DNA of 64,000 nt from contig NZ_CP012369.1 of assembly GCF_001267405.1 (NCBI RefSeq), positions 956,001 through 1,020,000 of the forward strand, in the 5' to 3' direction. A model generated the notes under the pieces. The model made no database searches. It was not told the origin of the DNA and saw only the letters and a list, made by a program, of their open reading frames with translations. This document shows, in pieces, positions 1 through 9,305 of the stretch. Position 1 is the first letter of the stretch. Each line of letters opens with the position of its first letter. The stretch comes from Moorella thermoacetica (GTDB taxonomy: Bacteria; Bacillota; DSM-521; Neomoorellales; Neomoorellaceae). Position numbers and translations under genes: made by a program.

Positions 1-82
1 AGTAGTAATCGATCGCACCTATGTACGTAAACAATTAGGTGACATCATGCAGCGTACCGATGTGCAAGCATATATACTCTAA
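1..82 (+). CDS. hslU: ATP-dependent protease ATPase subunit HslU, 3' end only
   Basis: Reading from base 2, 26 codons run to a TAA at 80-82. The peptide ends in a Tyr-Ile-Leu C-terminus preceded by a YVRxxLGDI stretch, which is how HslU proteins finish; that C-terminal tail docks into the HslV peptidase ring. Known biology: HslUV is a cytoplasmic AAA+ protease, and hslV-hslU-codY is a common Firmicute gene order, so the immediate neighbour codY supports the call. Only the tail is in the window, so no catalytic motif can be checked. Confidence 0.8.
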   Translation, partial: VVIDRTYVRKQLGDIMQRTDVQAYIL

Positions 83-97
83 AGAAAGGAAGATGGA

Positions 98-886
98 ATG
101 CCTATGGAGACTCTTCTTGAGCGCTCAAGAAAAATCAACCGCCTCCTGCAAAGGGCGGCGGGTAATCCGGTTGATTTTCAGGAAATGGCCAGCGTCATGC
201 GTGACGTCCTGGGAGCCAACGTCTATATCGTTGGCCGTCATGCTCGCGTTCTGGGATACGCCTTTGTTGAAGGCTTCACCTGCGACATCATGGAGGAGAT
301 TGTCTTCCAATCAGAAAGATTCCCGGAACAGTATAACGAACAACTGTTACGTATTGACGAAACTCAGGCCAATTTCTGCCAGGTTGGCAACGGTTGCGTT
401 TTCGATATGGATAAAAAATGCGTCTTCAACAACAAATTAACAACGGTGGTACCCATCATCGGCGGTGGCCAGCGCCTGGGTACCCTGGTCCTGTCCAAGT
501 TCAATGTCCGCTTTGACGATGAGGACCTGGTCCTGGCCGAGTATGGCGCGACGGTAGTCGGTATGGAGATCCTGCGAGCCAAGGCCGACAAAATTGAGGA
601 TGAAGCCAGGAAGCGGGCTGCTGTCCACGTGGCCCTGGCAACCCTGTCTTACTCCGAACTGGAGGCCGTGGAGCATATCTTTGCCGAACTGGACGGCGAT
701 GAAGGTATCCTGGTAGCCAGTAAGATAGCTGACCGGGCGGGCATCACCCGTTCTGTTATCGTCAATGCCCTGCGTAAATTCGAAAGCGCCGGGGTTATTG
801 AATCCAAATCCCTGGGGATGAAGGGTACCTATATACGCGTCCTGAATGATCACCTGCTGGAGGAACTGGAGAAACTCCGGCATTAA
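98..886 (+). CDS. codY: GTP-sensing global transcriptional repressor CodY
   Basis: 262 aa, full length for CodY. The N-terminal two thirds is the GAF-like domain that binds branched-chain amino acids. The C-terminal part (about residues 200-245) holds the winged helix-turn-helix with the near-invariant [20 protein letters not shown] signature. CodY represses stationary-phase, amino-acid and sporulation genes when GTP and branched-chain amino acids are plentiful. An AAGAAAGGAAG ribosome site sits just before the ATG at 98; a second ATG at 104 is possible. It starts 15 bases after hslU, so the two are probably cotranscribed. In Bacillus, flagellar genes follow codY; here rpsB follows directly. 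Confidence 0.97.
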   Translation: MPMETLLERSRKINRLLQRAAGNPVDFQEMASVMRDVLGANVYIVGRHARVLGYAFVEGFTCDIMEEIVFQSERFPEQYNEQLLRIDETQANFCQVGNGCVFDMDKKCVFNNKLTTVVPIIGGGQRLGTLVLSKFNVRFDDEDLVLAEYGATVVGMEILRAKADKIEDEARKRAAVHVALATLSYSELEAVEHIFAELDGDEGILVASKIADRAGITRSVIVNALRKFESAGVIESKSLGMKGTYIRVLNDHLLEELEKLRH

Positions 887-938
887 GTCAGTTTTAGTTT
901 ATTTTTAGTGATAATGGTCGTTGCTGTTGCTTTATGAC

Positions 939-967
939 TTGCCGGCACCAGAGGTTTATGCTATACT
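939..967 (+). promoter_or_regulatory. Sigma-A promoter for rpsB-tsf with extended -10
   Basis: TTGCCG (939-944), 17 bp, then TATACT (962-967) preceded by TGC, giving an extended -10. Start of transcription is expected near 974. The -10 box lies exactly in the loop of a 10-bp inverted repeat (947-956 and 968-977), see the separate entry. Confidence 0.7.
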
Positions 968-977
968 AACCTCTGGT
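947..977 (+). repeat. 10-bp perfect inverted repeat flanking the rpsB -10 box
   Basis: ACCAGAGGTT (947-956) and AACCTCTGGT (968-977) are perfect complements separated by 11 bases that contain the -10 hexamer. It could be an operator over the promoter, or the terminator hairpin of the hslU-codY transcript, although no T-tract follows (GTTTGATTCC). Confidence 0.6.
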
Positions 978-1024
978 GTTTGATTCCACACGCGCCGGAC
1001 GCCGGGAGCAGTGCCGTACAGCGG

Positions 1025-1067
1025 TCCTCTAGGACGGATGATGGTAGCGGCGGGTTAAAACTAGAGG
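1025..1067 (+). promoter_or_regulatory. rpsB leader with potential Shine-Dalgarno-sequestering helix
   Basis: CCTCTAG (1026-1032) is complementary to CTAGAGG (1061-1067), which overlaps the CTAGAGGAGG ribosome site of rpsB. The upstream arm can instead fold locally as GTCC-TCTA-GGAC (1025-1036), so two mutually exclusive structures are available. Translational feedback by S2 is known in other bacteria; that this leader serves it is inference. Confidence 0.4.
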
Positions 1068-1079
1068 AGGTGGCCTTAC

Positions 1080-1796
1080 ATGGCAATTATTTCCATGAAA
1101 CAGTTGCTGGAGGCCGGGGTTCACTTCGGTCACCAGACCAGGCGCTGGAACCCCAAAATGGCTCCATATATCTTTACGGAACGTAACGGGATCTATATCA
1201 TTGATCTCCAGCGCACCGTCAAAAAGATCGAAGAGGCTTACAACTTCATCCGTGATCTCTCCCGGGATGGCGGTAAGGTCCTATTCGTAGGGACAAAGAA
1301 ACAGGCCCAGGAGTCCGTTAAGGAAGAAGCCGAACGCTGTGGTATGTTCTATGTCAATGTGCGCTGGCTGGGCGGGACATTGACCAACTTCCAGACCATC
1401 CGTCGGCGTATTGAACGCCTAAAGGAACTGGAAAGGATGGAAGAAGAGGGTACCTTTGATCTCTTGCCCAAGAAGGAAGTAGCCCACCTGCGTGGTGAAA
1501 GGGAGAAACTTGAGCGCTTCCTGGGCGGTATTAAAGAAATGAAAAGCTTGCCCGACGCCCTCTTTATTATCGATCCGCGAAAAGAGCGGATTGCCGTTGC
1601 CGAGGGCCGGCGCCTTGGTATTCCCATTGTGGCCATAGTGGATACCAACTGTGATCCCGACGAAATAGATTATGTAATCCCCGGTAATGATGATGCTATC
1701 CGGGCTGTCCGTCTCTTGACCAGTAAAATGGCCGATGCCGTTATTGAAGGCCAGCAAGGTCAGGATCAGCCGGAGGAAGAAGCAGTAGTAGAATAA
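1080..1796 (+). CDS. rpsB: 30S ribosomal protein S2
   Basis: 238 aa, typical S2 length. The N-terminal [22 protein letters not shown] signature region (residues 5-25), the FVGTKKQAQ segment and the [16 protein letters not shown] segment are all present, with an acidic C-terminal tail. S2 binds late on the 30S subunit near the head-body junction and helps to hold S1-like factors. ATG at 1080 follows CTAGAGGAGG. Followed by tsf after 90 bases, the standard rpsB-tsf pair; an 8-bp hairpin without a T-tract (1805-1825, one G-U pair) lies between them and may tune the S2:EF-Ts ratio. Confidence 0.98.
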   Translation: MAIISMKQLLEAGVHFGHQTRRWNPKMAPYIFTERNGIYIIDLQRTVKKIEEAYNFIRDLSRDGGKVLFVGTKKQAQESVKEEAERCGMFYVNVRWLGGTLTNFQTIRRRIERLKELERMEEEGTFDLLPKKEVAHLRGEREKLERFLGGIKEMKSLPDALFIIDPRKERIAVAEGRRLGIPIVAIVDTNCDPDEIDYVIPGNDDAIRAVRLLTSKMADAVIEGQQGQDQPEEEAVVE

Positions 1797-1886
1797 TAAT
1801 CCCGGCGTAGGCTCCAGGCCTGCGCTTACATAATCCGCACTAGATCCCCAGGCTAGTTCGATTATAACCAGGACAGGAGTGAAAAC

Positions 1887-2498
1887 ATGATTGCGGCTGC
1901 AGATGTGAAAGCGCTGAGGGAACGGACGGGGGCTGGTATGATGGACTGCAAAAAAGCCCTCACCGAGGCCAATGGCGATATGGAAAAGGCGATTGAATAC
2001 TTACGTAAAAAAGGGCTGGCTACAGCCGCCAAACGTGCCGGCAAGGTTGCCAGTGAAGGTCTAGTGCACGCCTATATCCATGGCGGTGGCCGGATTGGCG
2101 TTTTAATTGAAGTTAACTGTGAGACCGACTTTGTGGCCAAGACCGAAGATTTCCGGGATCTGGTCCACAATCTAGCCATGCAGGTGGCTGCTTCCCGACC
2201 GGAGTATGTGGCCCGTGAAGACGTACCTGAAGAGGTTCTCGCCAAAGAGAAAGAGATTTTAAGGGCTCAGGCTCTCAATGAAGGCAAACCGGAGAAAGTG
2301 GTAGAAAAAATAATTGCCGGTCGGCTGGAAAAATTTTATCAGGAGAATTGCCTGCTAGAACAACCCTTTATTAAAGATATGGACCGGACCGTTCAGGATC
2401 TTATCAATGAAAAAATCGCCAAATTGGGCGAGAAGATAGTCGTCCGGCGCTTTGTCAGGTATGAAGTTGGCGAGGGGATTGTTCAATCGGAAGAATAG
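1887..2498 (+). CDS. tsf: Translation elongation factor Ts
   Basis: 203 aa, the short one-and-a-half-domain form seen in many Clostridia, Thermus and cyanobacteria (the E. coli protein is about 280 aa). The UBA-like N-terminus carries the [15 protein letters not shown] signature, and the core has the [15 protein letters not shown] motif that contacts EF-Tu. EF-Ts exchanges GDP for GTP on EF-Tu. ATG at 1887 follows GGACAGGAG. A strong intrinsic terminator lies 10 bases downstream, closing the rpsB-tsf unit. Confidence 0.97.
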   Translation: MIAAADVKALRERTGAGMMDCKKALTEANGDMEKAIEYLRKKGLATAAKRAGKVASEGLVHAYIHGGGRIGVLIEVNCETDFVAKTEDFRDLVHNLAMQVAASRPEYVAREDVPEEVLAKEKEILRAQALNEGKPEKVVEKIIAGRLEKFYQENCLLEQPFIKDMDRTVQDLINEKIAKLGEKIVVRRFVRYEVGEGIVQSEE

Positions 2499-2506
2499 AC
2501 AACCGG

Positions 2507-2534
2507 AAAAAGAGCACGGGAGTGCTCTTTTTTT
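2507..2534 (+). terminator. Intrinsic terminator after tsf
   Basis: AGAGCAC (2511-2517), loop GGGA, GTGCTCT (2522-2528), followed directly by a run of T to 2534. Additional A-T pairs extend the stem through the flanking A-run and T-run. Confidence 0.85.
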
Positions 2535-2594
2535 CCACGGGGAAAGAGGAATTTTAAGGAACATGTAGAAAGTATACATGAGTTACGGGGGTAA

Positions 2595-3325
<731 letters not shown>

Positions 3326-3326
<1 letters not shown>

Positions 3327-3883
3327 TGCTGGCTGACATCCTCCAGGAAGCAGAAGAGAAAATGAAGAAGGCGGTAGAGGGTTTACGGCGGGAACTGGCG
3401 TCCCTGCGGGCTGGCCGGGCCAACCCGGCCCTGCTGGAGAAAGTCCTGGTAAGCTATTATGGCACGCCGACACCCGTGAATCAGCTGGCGACTGTTTCAT
3501 CACCGGAAGCCAGGCTCCTGGTTATTCAGCCCTGGGATCGTAACATCCTGCCGGAGATCGAGAAGGCCATCTTGAAATCTGATCTGGGCCTGACCCCGTC
3601 CAGTGACGGAACCGTAATCCGCATTACCATTCCCCAGTTGACGGAGGAAAGGCGTTCCGAATTGGTAAAAGTTGCCCGTAAAAAGGCGGAAGAGTTCCGC
3701 GTTATGGTCCGTAACGCCCGCCGGGAGGCCAATGATAAATTAAAAGCCAGTGAGAAAAACAAAGAGGCCTCCGAAGACGAGGTCAAGCGGGCCCAGGAAA
3801 AGGTACAAAAGACCACCGACAACTATATCCAGATCATTGACAAGATCCTGGCCACCAAGGAAGCAGAGATTATGGAGGTTTAA
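3326..3883 (+). CDS. frr: Ribosome recycling factor
   Basis: 185 aa, exactly the RRF size. The conserved LRAGRANPALLEKVLVxYYGTPTPVNQLA block and the C-terminal helix with KKxEDEVKRAQEKVQKxTD-type sequence form the three-helix bundle and hinge. With EF-G it splits post-termination ribosomes. The ATG shares its A with the pyrH stop codon. Confidence 0.97.
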
Positions 3884-3885
3884 CC

Positions 3886-4283
<398 letters not shown>

Positions 4284-4290
4284 GATGGCA

Positions 4291-4322
4291 ACAAACCCCC
4301 TCCAGTGAGGGGGTTTGTTTTA
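4291..4322 (+). terminator. Intrinsic terminator after ferredoxin
   Basis: Twelve-base perfect stem: ACAAACCCCCTC (4291-4302), loop CAGT, GAGGGGGTTTGT (4307-4318), then TTTT. Ends the pyrH-frr-ferredoxin unit. Confidence 0.9.
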
Positions 4323-4349
4323 TAGCCATGAACCCTGGGAGGAAAAGTG

Positions 4350-5126
4350 GTGTTTAGTTTCCTGACAAAACGTTCCCGGTCGCGGAAGACAAGGGAAGAT
4401 GGGAGCCAGGAATTAGACCGGGAACGCCTGCCGCGTCATGTGGCCATTATCATGGATGGTAACGGTCGCTGGGCTCGCAGCCGGGGCCTCCCCAGGCTGG
4501 CCGGCCACCGGGCCGGGGTGGAATCCCTCCGGGATATTGTCCGGGCCTGTGTTGATTGGGGGATCGGTATTCTTACCGTTTATGCCTTTTCCACCGAGAA
4601 CTGGAAACGGCCCCACGAAGAAGTAGAAGGGTTAATGAACCTGCTGGTAGAGTATTTGCGCCGGGAATTAGCGGAATTACGGCGGGAAGGGGTTCAGGTA
4701 CGAGCCATCGGCCGTCTGGAGGGCCTGCCCCGGCAGGCCAGGGAAGAATTGGAGCGGGCCAGGAAAGAAACGGCCGCCAATAAGCGGTTAATCCTTAACC
4801 TTGCCTTGAATTACGGGGGCCGGAGTGAACTGGTAGACGCCTGCCGGCGAATTGCCACCCTGGTGGCCAGGGGGGAGCTTGACCCCGGGGAAATCGATGA
4901 AGAGGTAATTAATAACTTCTTGTATACCGCCGGCCTGCCTGACCCGGACCTTTTGATCCGGCCTTCCGGAGAAATGCGGGTGAGTAATTTCCTCCTCTGG
5001 CAGCTTGCTTATACAGAGTTCTGGGTTACCGATATCTATTGGCCGGATTTCCGGCGGGAAGACCTGCGCCGGGCCTTGCTGGATTACCAGCAGAGGGAGA
5101 GGCGTTTTGGTGGCCTAAAAATTTGA
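4350..5126 (+). CDS. uppS: Isoprenyl transferase (undecaprenyl diphosphate synthase)
   Basis: About 258 aa cis-prenyltransferase that condenses isopentenyl diphosphate onto farnesyl diphosphate to make the C55 lipid carrier for peptidoglycan. Visible motifs: HVAIIMDGNGRWA with catalytic Asp, the TVYAFSTENWKRP segment, NLALNYGGRSEL, and the C-terminal PDLLIRPSGEMRVSNFLLWQLAYTE. Two GTG codons are possible, 4347 and 4350; GGGAGGA at 4337-4343 gives better spacing to 4350. First gene of a uppS-cdsA-ytvI-dxr-rseP run that couples isoprenoid and envelope functions. Confidence 0.96.
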   Translation: MFSFLTKRSRSRKTREDGSQELDRERLPRHVAIIMDGNGRWARSRGLPRLAGHRAGVESLRDIVRACVDWGIGILTVYAFSTENWKRPHEEVEGLMNLLVEYLRRELAELRREGVQVRAIGRLEGLPRQAREELERARKETAANKRLILNLALNYGGRSELVDACRRIATLVARGELDPGEIDEEVINNFLYTAGLPDPDLLIRPSGEMRVSNFLLWQLAYTEFWVTDIYWPDFRREDLRRALLDYQQRERRFGGLKI

Positions 5127-5144
5127 CCCGATGGTGGTGTGGCT

Positions 5145-5933
5145 ATGCTTGCTGCCAGGCTGGTAGTAGCCCTGGTGGGTATCCCGTTACTACTAGGAGT
5201 AACATTTCTGGGCGGTTGGTGGCTTAACCTCCTGGCCGAATTGATAACCCTGGTGGGATTGATGGAGTTTTACCACCTGGCTAAGCGGATGCAACTAAAA
5301 CCCATGGTACCGGCCGGCCTCCTGGGTGGCCTCTTCCTGATCCCGGTAGCATATCTTAGTAAAGGAATGCCGGCATGGTTCCTGGTAGTCGTAACACTGG
5401 GCTTGTTGTTCCTTTTTCTGTTAATGTTTCCACGCCTCGGGGTGGCCGACCTGGCGGTGACCTTCCTGGGCATCTGGTATGTAGGAGGCCTGGTGGCTTA
5501 CCTGCCCTTAATACGCCTGTTGCCCGGTGGTGCCGGGGCCCTTACCATGGTCTTCCTGTTAACCTGGGCCACCGATAGCGGCGCCTATTTTTGCGGGCTC
5601 CTCTTTGGCCGCCGTCATCCCTGGCCCCGCTTAAGCCCCGGTAAGACCTGGGCCGGGGCAATCGGGGGGCTGTTCGGGAGCATACTCATAGCCCTGGCAA
5701 TTGGCCCGTTGCTATTGCCGGGCCTGAGCTACTGGCTTTTGGGGGTGCTGGCAATCCTGGTGGCGGTTACTGCCCAGGCAGGTGATTTAATCGAATCCGG
5801 ATTAAAACGCCAGGCAGGGGTGAAGGACAGCGGCTGGCTCTTACCCGGTCATGGCGGCATTTTAGACCGCTTTGACAGTTTACTTCTGGTTGCACCGGTG
5901 GTATACTATTATCTGGTCTTTTTCTTGTCTTAA
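5145..5933 (+). CDS. cdsA: Phosphatidate cytidylyltransferase
   Basis: About 262 aa integral membrane enzyme that converts phosphatidic acid and CTP to CDP-diacylglycerol, precursor of all phospholipids. Seven or eight hydrophobic segments are visible, and the family signature SGLKRQAGVKDSGWLLPGHG-GILDRFD lies near the C-terminus (about residues 222-248). An in-frame GTG at 5139 is an alternative start; the ATG at 5145 has GGTGGTG upstream. Lies 18 bases after uppS. Confidence 0.95.
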   Translation: MLAARLVVALVGIPLLLGVTFLGGWWLNLLAELITLVGLMEFYHLAKRMQLKPMVPAGLLGGLFLIPVAYLSKGMPAWFLVVVTLGLLFLFLLMFPRLGVADLAVTFLGIWYVGGLVAYLPLIRLLPGGAGALTMVFLLTWATDSGAYFCGLLFGRRHPWPRLSPGKTWAGAIGGLFGSILIALAIGPLLLPGLSYWLLGVLAILVAVTAQAGDLIESGLKRQAGVKDSGWLLPGHGGILDRFDSLLLVAPVVYYYLVFFLS

Positions 5934-5951
5934 CCTTGAGGAGTGAAATCT

Positions 5952-7052
5952 TTGGCCGGCCTGAACGGGCGCTTTCAACAGACTTTCCAGTCTCTATTAC
6001 TAGCCTTAATGGCTGCCGTCCTGTTCCTGTTGCTTTATTATTACATATTTCCTGCGGCCAGGGAGATTATCAAGACCCTGGTCCCTATCGTCTTGCCCTT
6101 TGCCCTGGCAGCTTTACTTGCCGCCATTATCGATCCTGCAGTCAACCTGCTTGAAAAAAAGTTAAAAATAGGACGTGGCTGGGCTGTCATCACCACTCTG
6201 CTCCTGGTACTGGCCATTATGGGCGTAGCCCTGTTTTACCTGCTCGCCAATCTAATTATCGAGCTGGAAAGCCTGGTCCTGAACCTGCCAGCCCAGGCCC
6301 GCAGCCTGGGAGCGCTTCTCCAGGAGTATTTTTACCGCCTGCAGGGCTTTTATTTCGGCGGCAACCTGCCGCCGAACATCTTGATTTCCTTTCAATCTTT
6401 ATTCAATAATGCCGTTAACGTTTTAAAAGGTTTCCTTACCCAAACAGTTCAGGGACTGGTTATTATTGTCAGCTCCCTGCCCGACTTCTTTATTTTTGTT
6501 ATCATTACCCTGGTGGCCACCTATTTCTTCAGCCGGGATAAGGAACTAATCCTGCGGACCTTGCTCCGGGTTATGCCGGCCGGGTGGCGGGAACGGACGA
6601 GCCGGGTTTTCAGTTCCCTGGGCCAGGCGATTATCGGTTACCTGCGGGCAGAGATCCTGTTAATCAGCCTGCAGATGACCCAGAGCGTCCTCGGTCTCCT
6701 GATTTTAAAGGTGGACTACGCCCTGACCCTGGCCTTTTTGATCGGCCTGGCCGACTTACTCCCCATTGTAGGGCCGGGTACGGTCTTTATCCCCTGGATC
6801 ATTATTGAATTTATCCTCGGCCACTACGGCCTGGGGCTGGCCCTGCTGATTCTCTACGCCTTTATTATCATCCTGCGCCAGGTACTCCAGCCCAAGCTGG
6901 TGGCTGTCAACCTGGGCCTGTACCCTTTAACCACTTTGATTGTCCTTTATGCCGGCTTAAAGCTCCTGGGAGTAGTGGGCCTGGCCTTGGGGCCTCTGAC
7001 CATTGTTGTTTTAAAGGCCTTTTTCCGTTCCGGACAGGAGGTTAATAAGTAA
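5952..7052 (+). CDS. AI-2E/YtvI-family integral membrane protein
   Basis: About 366 aa polytopic membrane protein with some eight hydrophobic helices. The C-terminal half has the AI-2E-transporter family features (LIGLADLLPIVGPGTVFIPW, then a long helix and ILRQVLQPKLVAVNLGL). The best-known Firmicute members are sporulation protein YtvI and related exporters; the substrate cannot be told from sequence. GTG at 5943 overlaps the GAGGAG ribosome site, so TTG at 5952, 8 bases after it, is the better start. The stop abuts the dxr start, which indicates one operon. Confidence 0.8.
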   Translation: MAGLNGRFQQTFQSLLLALMAAVLFLLLYYYIFPAAREIIKTLVPIVLPFALAALLAAIIDPAVNLLEKKLKIGRGWAVITTLLLVLAIMGVALFYLLANLIIELESLVLNLPAQARSLGALLQEYFYRLQGFYFGGNLPPNILISFQSLFNNAVNVLKGFLTQTVQGLVIIVSSLPDFFIFVIITLVATYFFSRDKELILRTLLRVMPAGWRERTSRVFSSLGQAIIGYLRAEILLISLQMTQSVLGLLILKVDYALTLAFLIGLADLLPIVGPGTVFIPWIIIEFILGHYGLGLALLILYAFIIILRQVLQPKLVAVNLGLYPLTTLIVLYAGLKLLGVVGLALGPLTIVVLKAFFRSGQEVNK

Positions 7053-8210
7053 TTGGCTAAAGAGATAACTGTACTGGGATCAACGGGTTCCATTGGCCGG
7101 CAGACCCTGGAGGTTGTTGCTGCCCACCCCGGCAGGTTCAGGGTCGCCGCCCTGGTAGCAGCCAGGAATGACGAGCTTCTGGCCGCCCAGGTGCGCAGGT
7201 TCCGGCCCCGCCTGGCGGTTCTTTTGGATGAAGAGCGGGCCCGGGTCCTGGCCGAAATGGTCAGCGACCCCGGAATCCGCATCCTCGCCGGGGAAGAGGG
7301 CCTGATGGCCGCCGCCTGCCTGGAAGGAGTGGAACTGGTGGTGGCGGCCATGGTCGGCATTCGCAGCCTGAAAGCCATTCTGGCGGCCCTGGAGGCGGGA
7401 AAAGATATCGCCCTGGCCAACAAAGAGGTCCTGGTGGCGGCCGGTCAACTGGTCATGGACCGGGCCCGGCGCCTCAGCCGCCAGATTATACCCGTGGATA
7501 GCGAGCACTCGGCCATCTTCCAGTGCTTGCGCCAGGGAGGCCGGGTGGCAGAGGTAATAATCACTGCCTCCGGAGGACCCCTGCGGCAGATGCCCCGGGC
7601 CGAGATGGCTAACGTTACTCCAGAGCAGGCTTTAAACCATCCCACCTGGGTGATGGGGCCGAAGATAACCATAGATTCCGCGACCCTGATGAACAAGGGG
7701 CTGGAGGTAATTGAAGCCAAACATCTCTTTAACCTCGATTTTGATCAAATCAAGGTCTTGATTCATCCCCAGAGCGTTGTACACGCCCTAGTGCGTTACA
7801 GCGACGGGGCTCTTTTTGCCCAACTGGGGCCGGCCGATATGCGCCTGCCCATCCAGTATGCCCTGACCTGGCCGGAGCGTTGGGATCTGGACGTGCAGCC
7901 TCTGGATCTGGCAGCACTGGGACACCTGGAATTTGCTCTGCCGGACCTGGAGCGTTTCCCCTGCCTGGAGCTGGCGCTCCAGGCAGGTCGTGCCGGGGGC
8001 ACTTACCCGGCGGTCCTGAGCGCTGCCGATGAAGTGGCGGTGGAATATTTCCTGGCCGGGAAGATAACCCTTACCGCCATCAGCCAGGTGGTAGGACGGG
8101 TCCTGGATGAGCATCAACCGGAGCCTGTACCCGACCTTGAAGGCATCCTCGCCGCCGATGCCTGGGCCCGACGGCGGGCAGGAGCAGTAGCTGAAGGATT
8201 GTCGTTTTAA
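7053..8210 (+). CDS. dxr: 1-deoxy-D-xylulose 5-phosphate reductoisomerase
   Basis: 385 aa, normal length. It makes 2-C-methyl-D-erythritol 4-phosphate from DXP with NADPH, the committed step of the MEP isoprenoid pathway. N-terminal Rossmann motif VLGSTGSIGRQTL, LANKEVLVAAG, the metal/substrate site PVDSEHSAIFQCL, SGGP, and the flexible-loop/active-site segment DSATLMNKGLEVIEA are all present. Starts with TTG directly after the preceding stop, behind AGGAGG. Another MEP gene, ispG, lies two genes downstream. Confidence 0.97.
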   Translation: MAKEITVLGSTGSIGRQTLEVVAAHPGRFRVAALVAARNDELLAAQVRRFRPRLAVLLDEERARVLAEMVSDPGIRILAGEEGLMAAACLEGVELVVAAMVGIRSLKAILAALEAGKDIALANKEVLVAAGQLVMDRARRLSRQIIPVDSEHSAIFQCLRQGGRVAEVIITASGGPLRQMPRAEMANVTPEQALNHPTWVMGPKITIDSATLMNKGLEVIEAKHLFNLDFDQIKVLIHPQSVVHALVRYSDGALFAQLGPADMRLPIQYALTWPERWDLDVQPLDLAALGHLEFALPDLERFPCLELALQAGRAGGTYPAVLSAADEVAVEYFLAGKITLTAISQVVGRVLDEHQPEPVPDLEGILAADAWARRRAGAVAEGLSF

Positions 8211-8220
8211 TAATTCAAGG

Positions 8221-8250
8221 TTGAATGTGGGGGCGACCCCCCATTTATCA
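8221..8250 (+). other. G/C hairpin between dxr and rseP
   Basis: TGGGGG (8228-8233) and CCCCCCA (8237-8243) can form a short stem followed by TTTAT. It may be a weak terminator or attenuator within the operon; the stem is short and the T-run interrupted. Confidence 0.35.
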
Positions 8251-8284
8251 CCTAACGTATCTCATTTACAGGAGTTGAGGTCTG

Positions 8285-9295
8285 GTGACCATTATCCTGG
8301 CCCTGGTTATCTTCAGCATTCTGGTTATCGTCCATGAAGGGGGGCACTACCTGGCGGCCAAGCGCGCCGGGATTAAGGTGGAGGAGTTCGCTATCGGCAT
8401 GGGCCCGGCCCTGTGGCAGGTTAAAAAGGGAGAAACCATTTATTCCCTGCGGGCCTTTCCCCTGGGAGGGTTTAACCGGATGGCCGGCATGGAGGGGCCA
8501 GACCTTGACGACCCACGTGGCTTCAACCGCCAGCCGGTACTCGCCCGGATGGGGGTCATCGGCGCCGGTTCTGGTATGAACTTCCTCCTGGCGTTGTTCC
8601 TGTTTATTCTGGTCTTTATGGTCCTGGGGATACCGGCTGATATCAATATTATTGGCCGGGTCGAGCCGGGTATGCCGGCCGCCCTGGCCGGCTTGCAACC
8701 CGGGGATAAAATCCTTCAGGTTAACGATACCCCGGTGAATACCTGGCGCGATATGGTCGACCTGATTTATAAACACCCGGAAGAAAAAATAACCCTGGTG
8801 ATTGAACGGGACGGCCGGCAACAACAGATCAACCTCACCACCGCCAGGGATCCCCAGACGGGGGTGGGATTGATCGGCATCGGCCCCACCTGGGAGAGGC
8901 AGGGTTTCTGGCGCTCTATTGTCCTAGGCACCAGGCAGGCAATAGAGATCACCAGGCTCATTATCCTGAGCTTGGTAGAGATGGTGACCGGCAAGGTGGC
9001 GGCGGAGGTAGTCGGTCCGGTGGGTATCGTCCAGCTGGTGGGCCAAGCGGCAGCCTTCGGCCTGGCCAATGTTTTGAACTTTATGGCCGTCCTGAGCCTT
9101 GACCTGGGGATTATTAACCTGCTGCCGGTCCCCGCCCTGGATGGCAGCCGGCTGGTGTTCCTGGGCCTGGAAGCAGTGCGCGGGCGACCCATTAACCCGG
9201 AAAAGGAGAATTTTATCCACCTGATCGGCTTTGCCATCCTGATGGGCCTGTTAATTCTCATTACCTATAAGGATTTAATCCGGATCTTCAGCTGA
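8285..9295 (+). CDS. rseP: Membrane zinc metalloprotease RseP/RasP (site-2 protease)
   Basis: 336 aa. HEGGH at residues 17-21 is the zinc-binding HExxH inside the first membrane helix. A PDZ domain spans about residues 115-195 (GRVEPGMPAALAGLQPGDKI), and NLLPVPALDGSR (about residue 278) supplies the third metal ligand in the last helices. It cleaves membrane-bound anti-sigma factors and remnant signal peptides within the bilayer. GTG start behind AGGAGTTGAGG. Positioned between dxr and ispG as in many Firmicutes. Confidence 0.95.
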   Translation: MTIILALVIFSILVIVHEGGHYLAAKRAGIKVEEFAIGMGPALWQVKKGETIYSLRAFPLGGFNRMAGMEGPDLDDPRGFNRQPVLARMGVIGAGSGMNFLLALFLFILVFMVLGIPADINIIGRVEPGMPAALAGLQPGDKILQVNDTPVNTWRDMVDLIYKHPEEKITLVIERDGRQQQINLTTARDPQTGVGLIGIGPTWERQGFWRSIVLGTRQAIEITRLIILSLVEMVTGKVAAEVVGPVGIVQLVGQAAAFGLANVLNFMAVLSLDLGIINLLPVPALDGSRLVFLGLEAVRGRPINPEKENFIHLIGFAILMGLLILITYKDLIRIFS

Positions 9296-9305
9296 GGTGA
9301 ACTAA

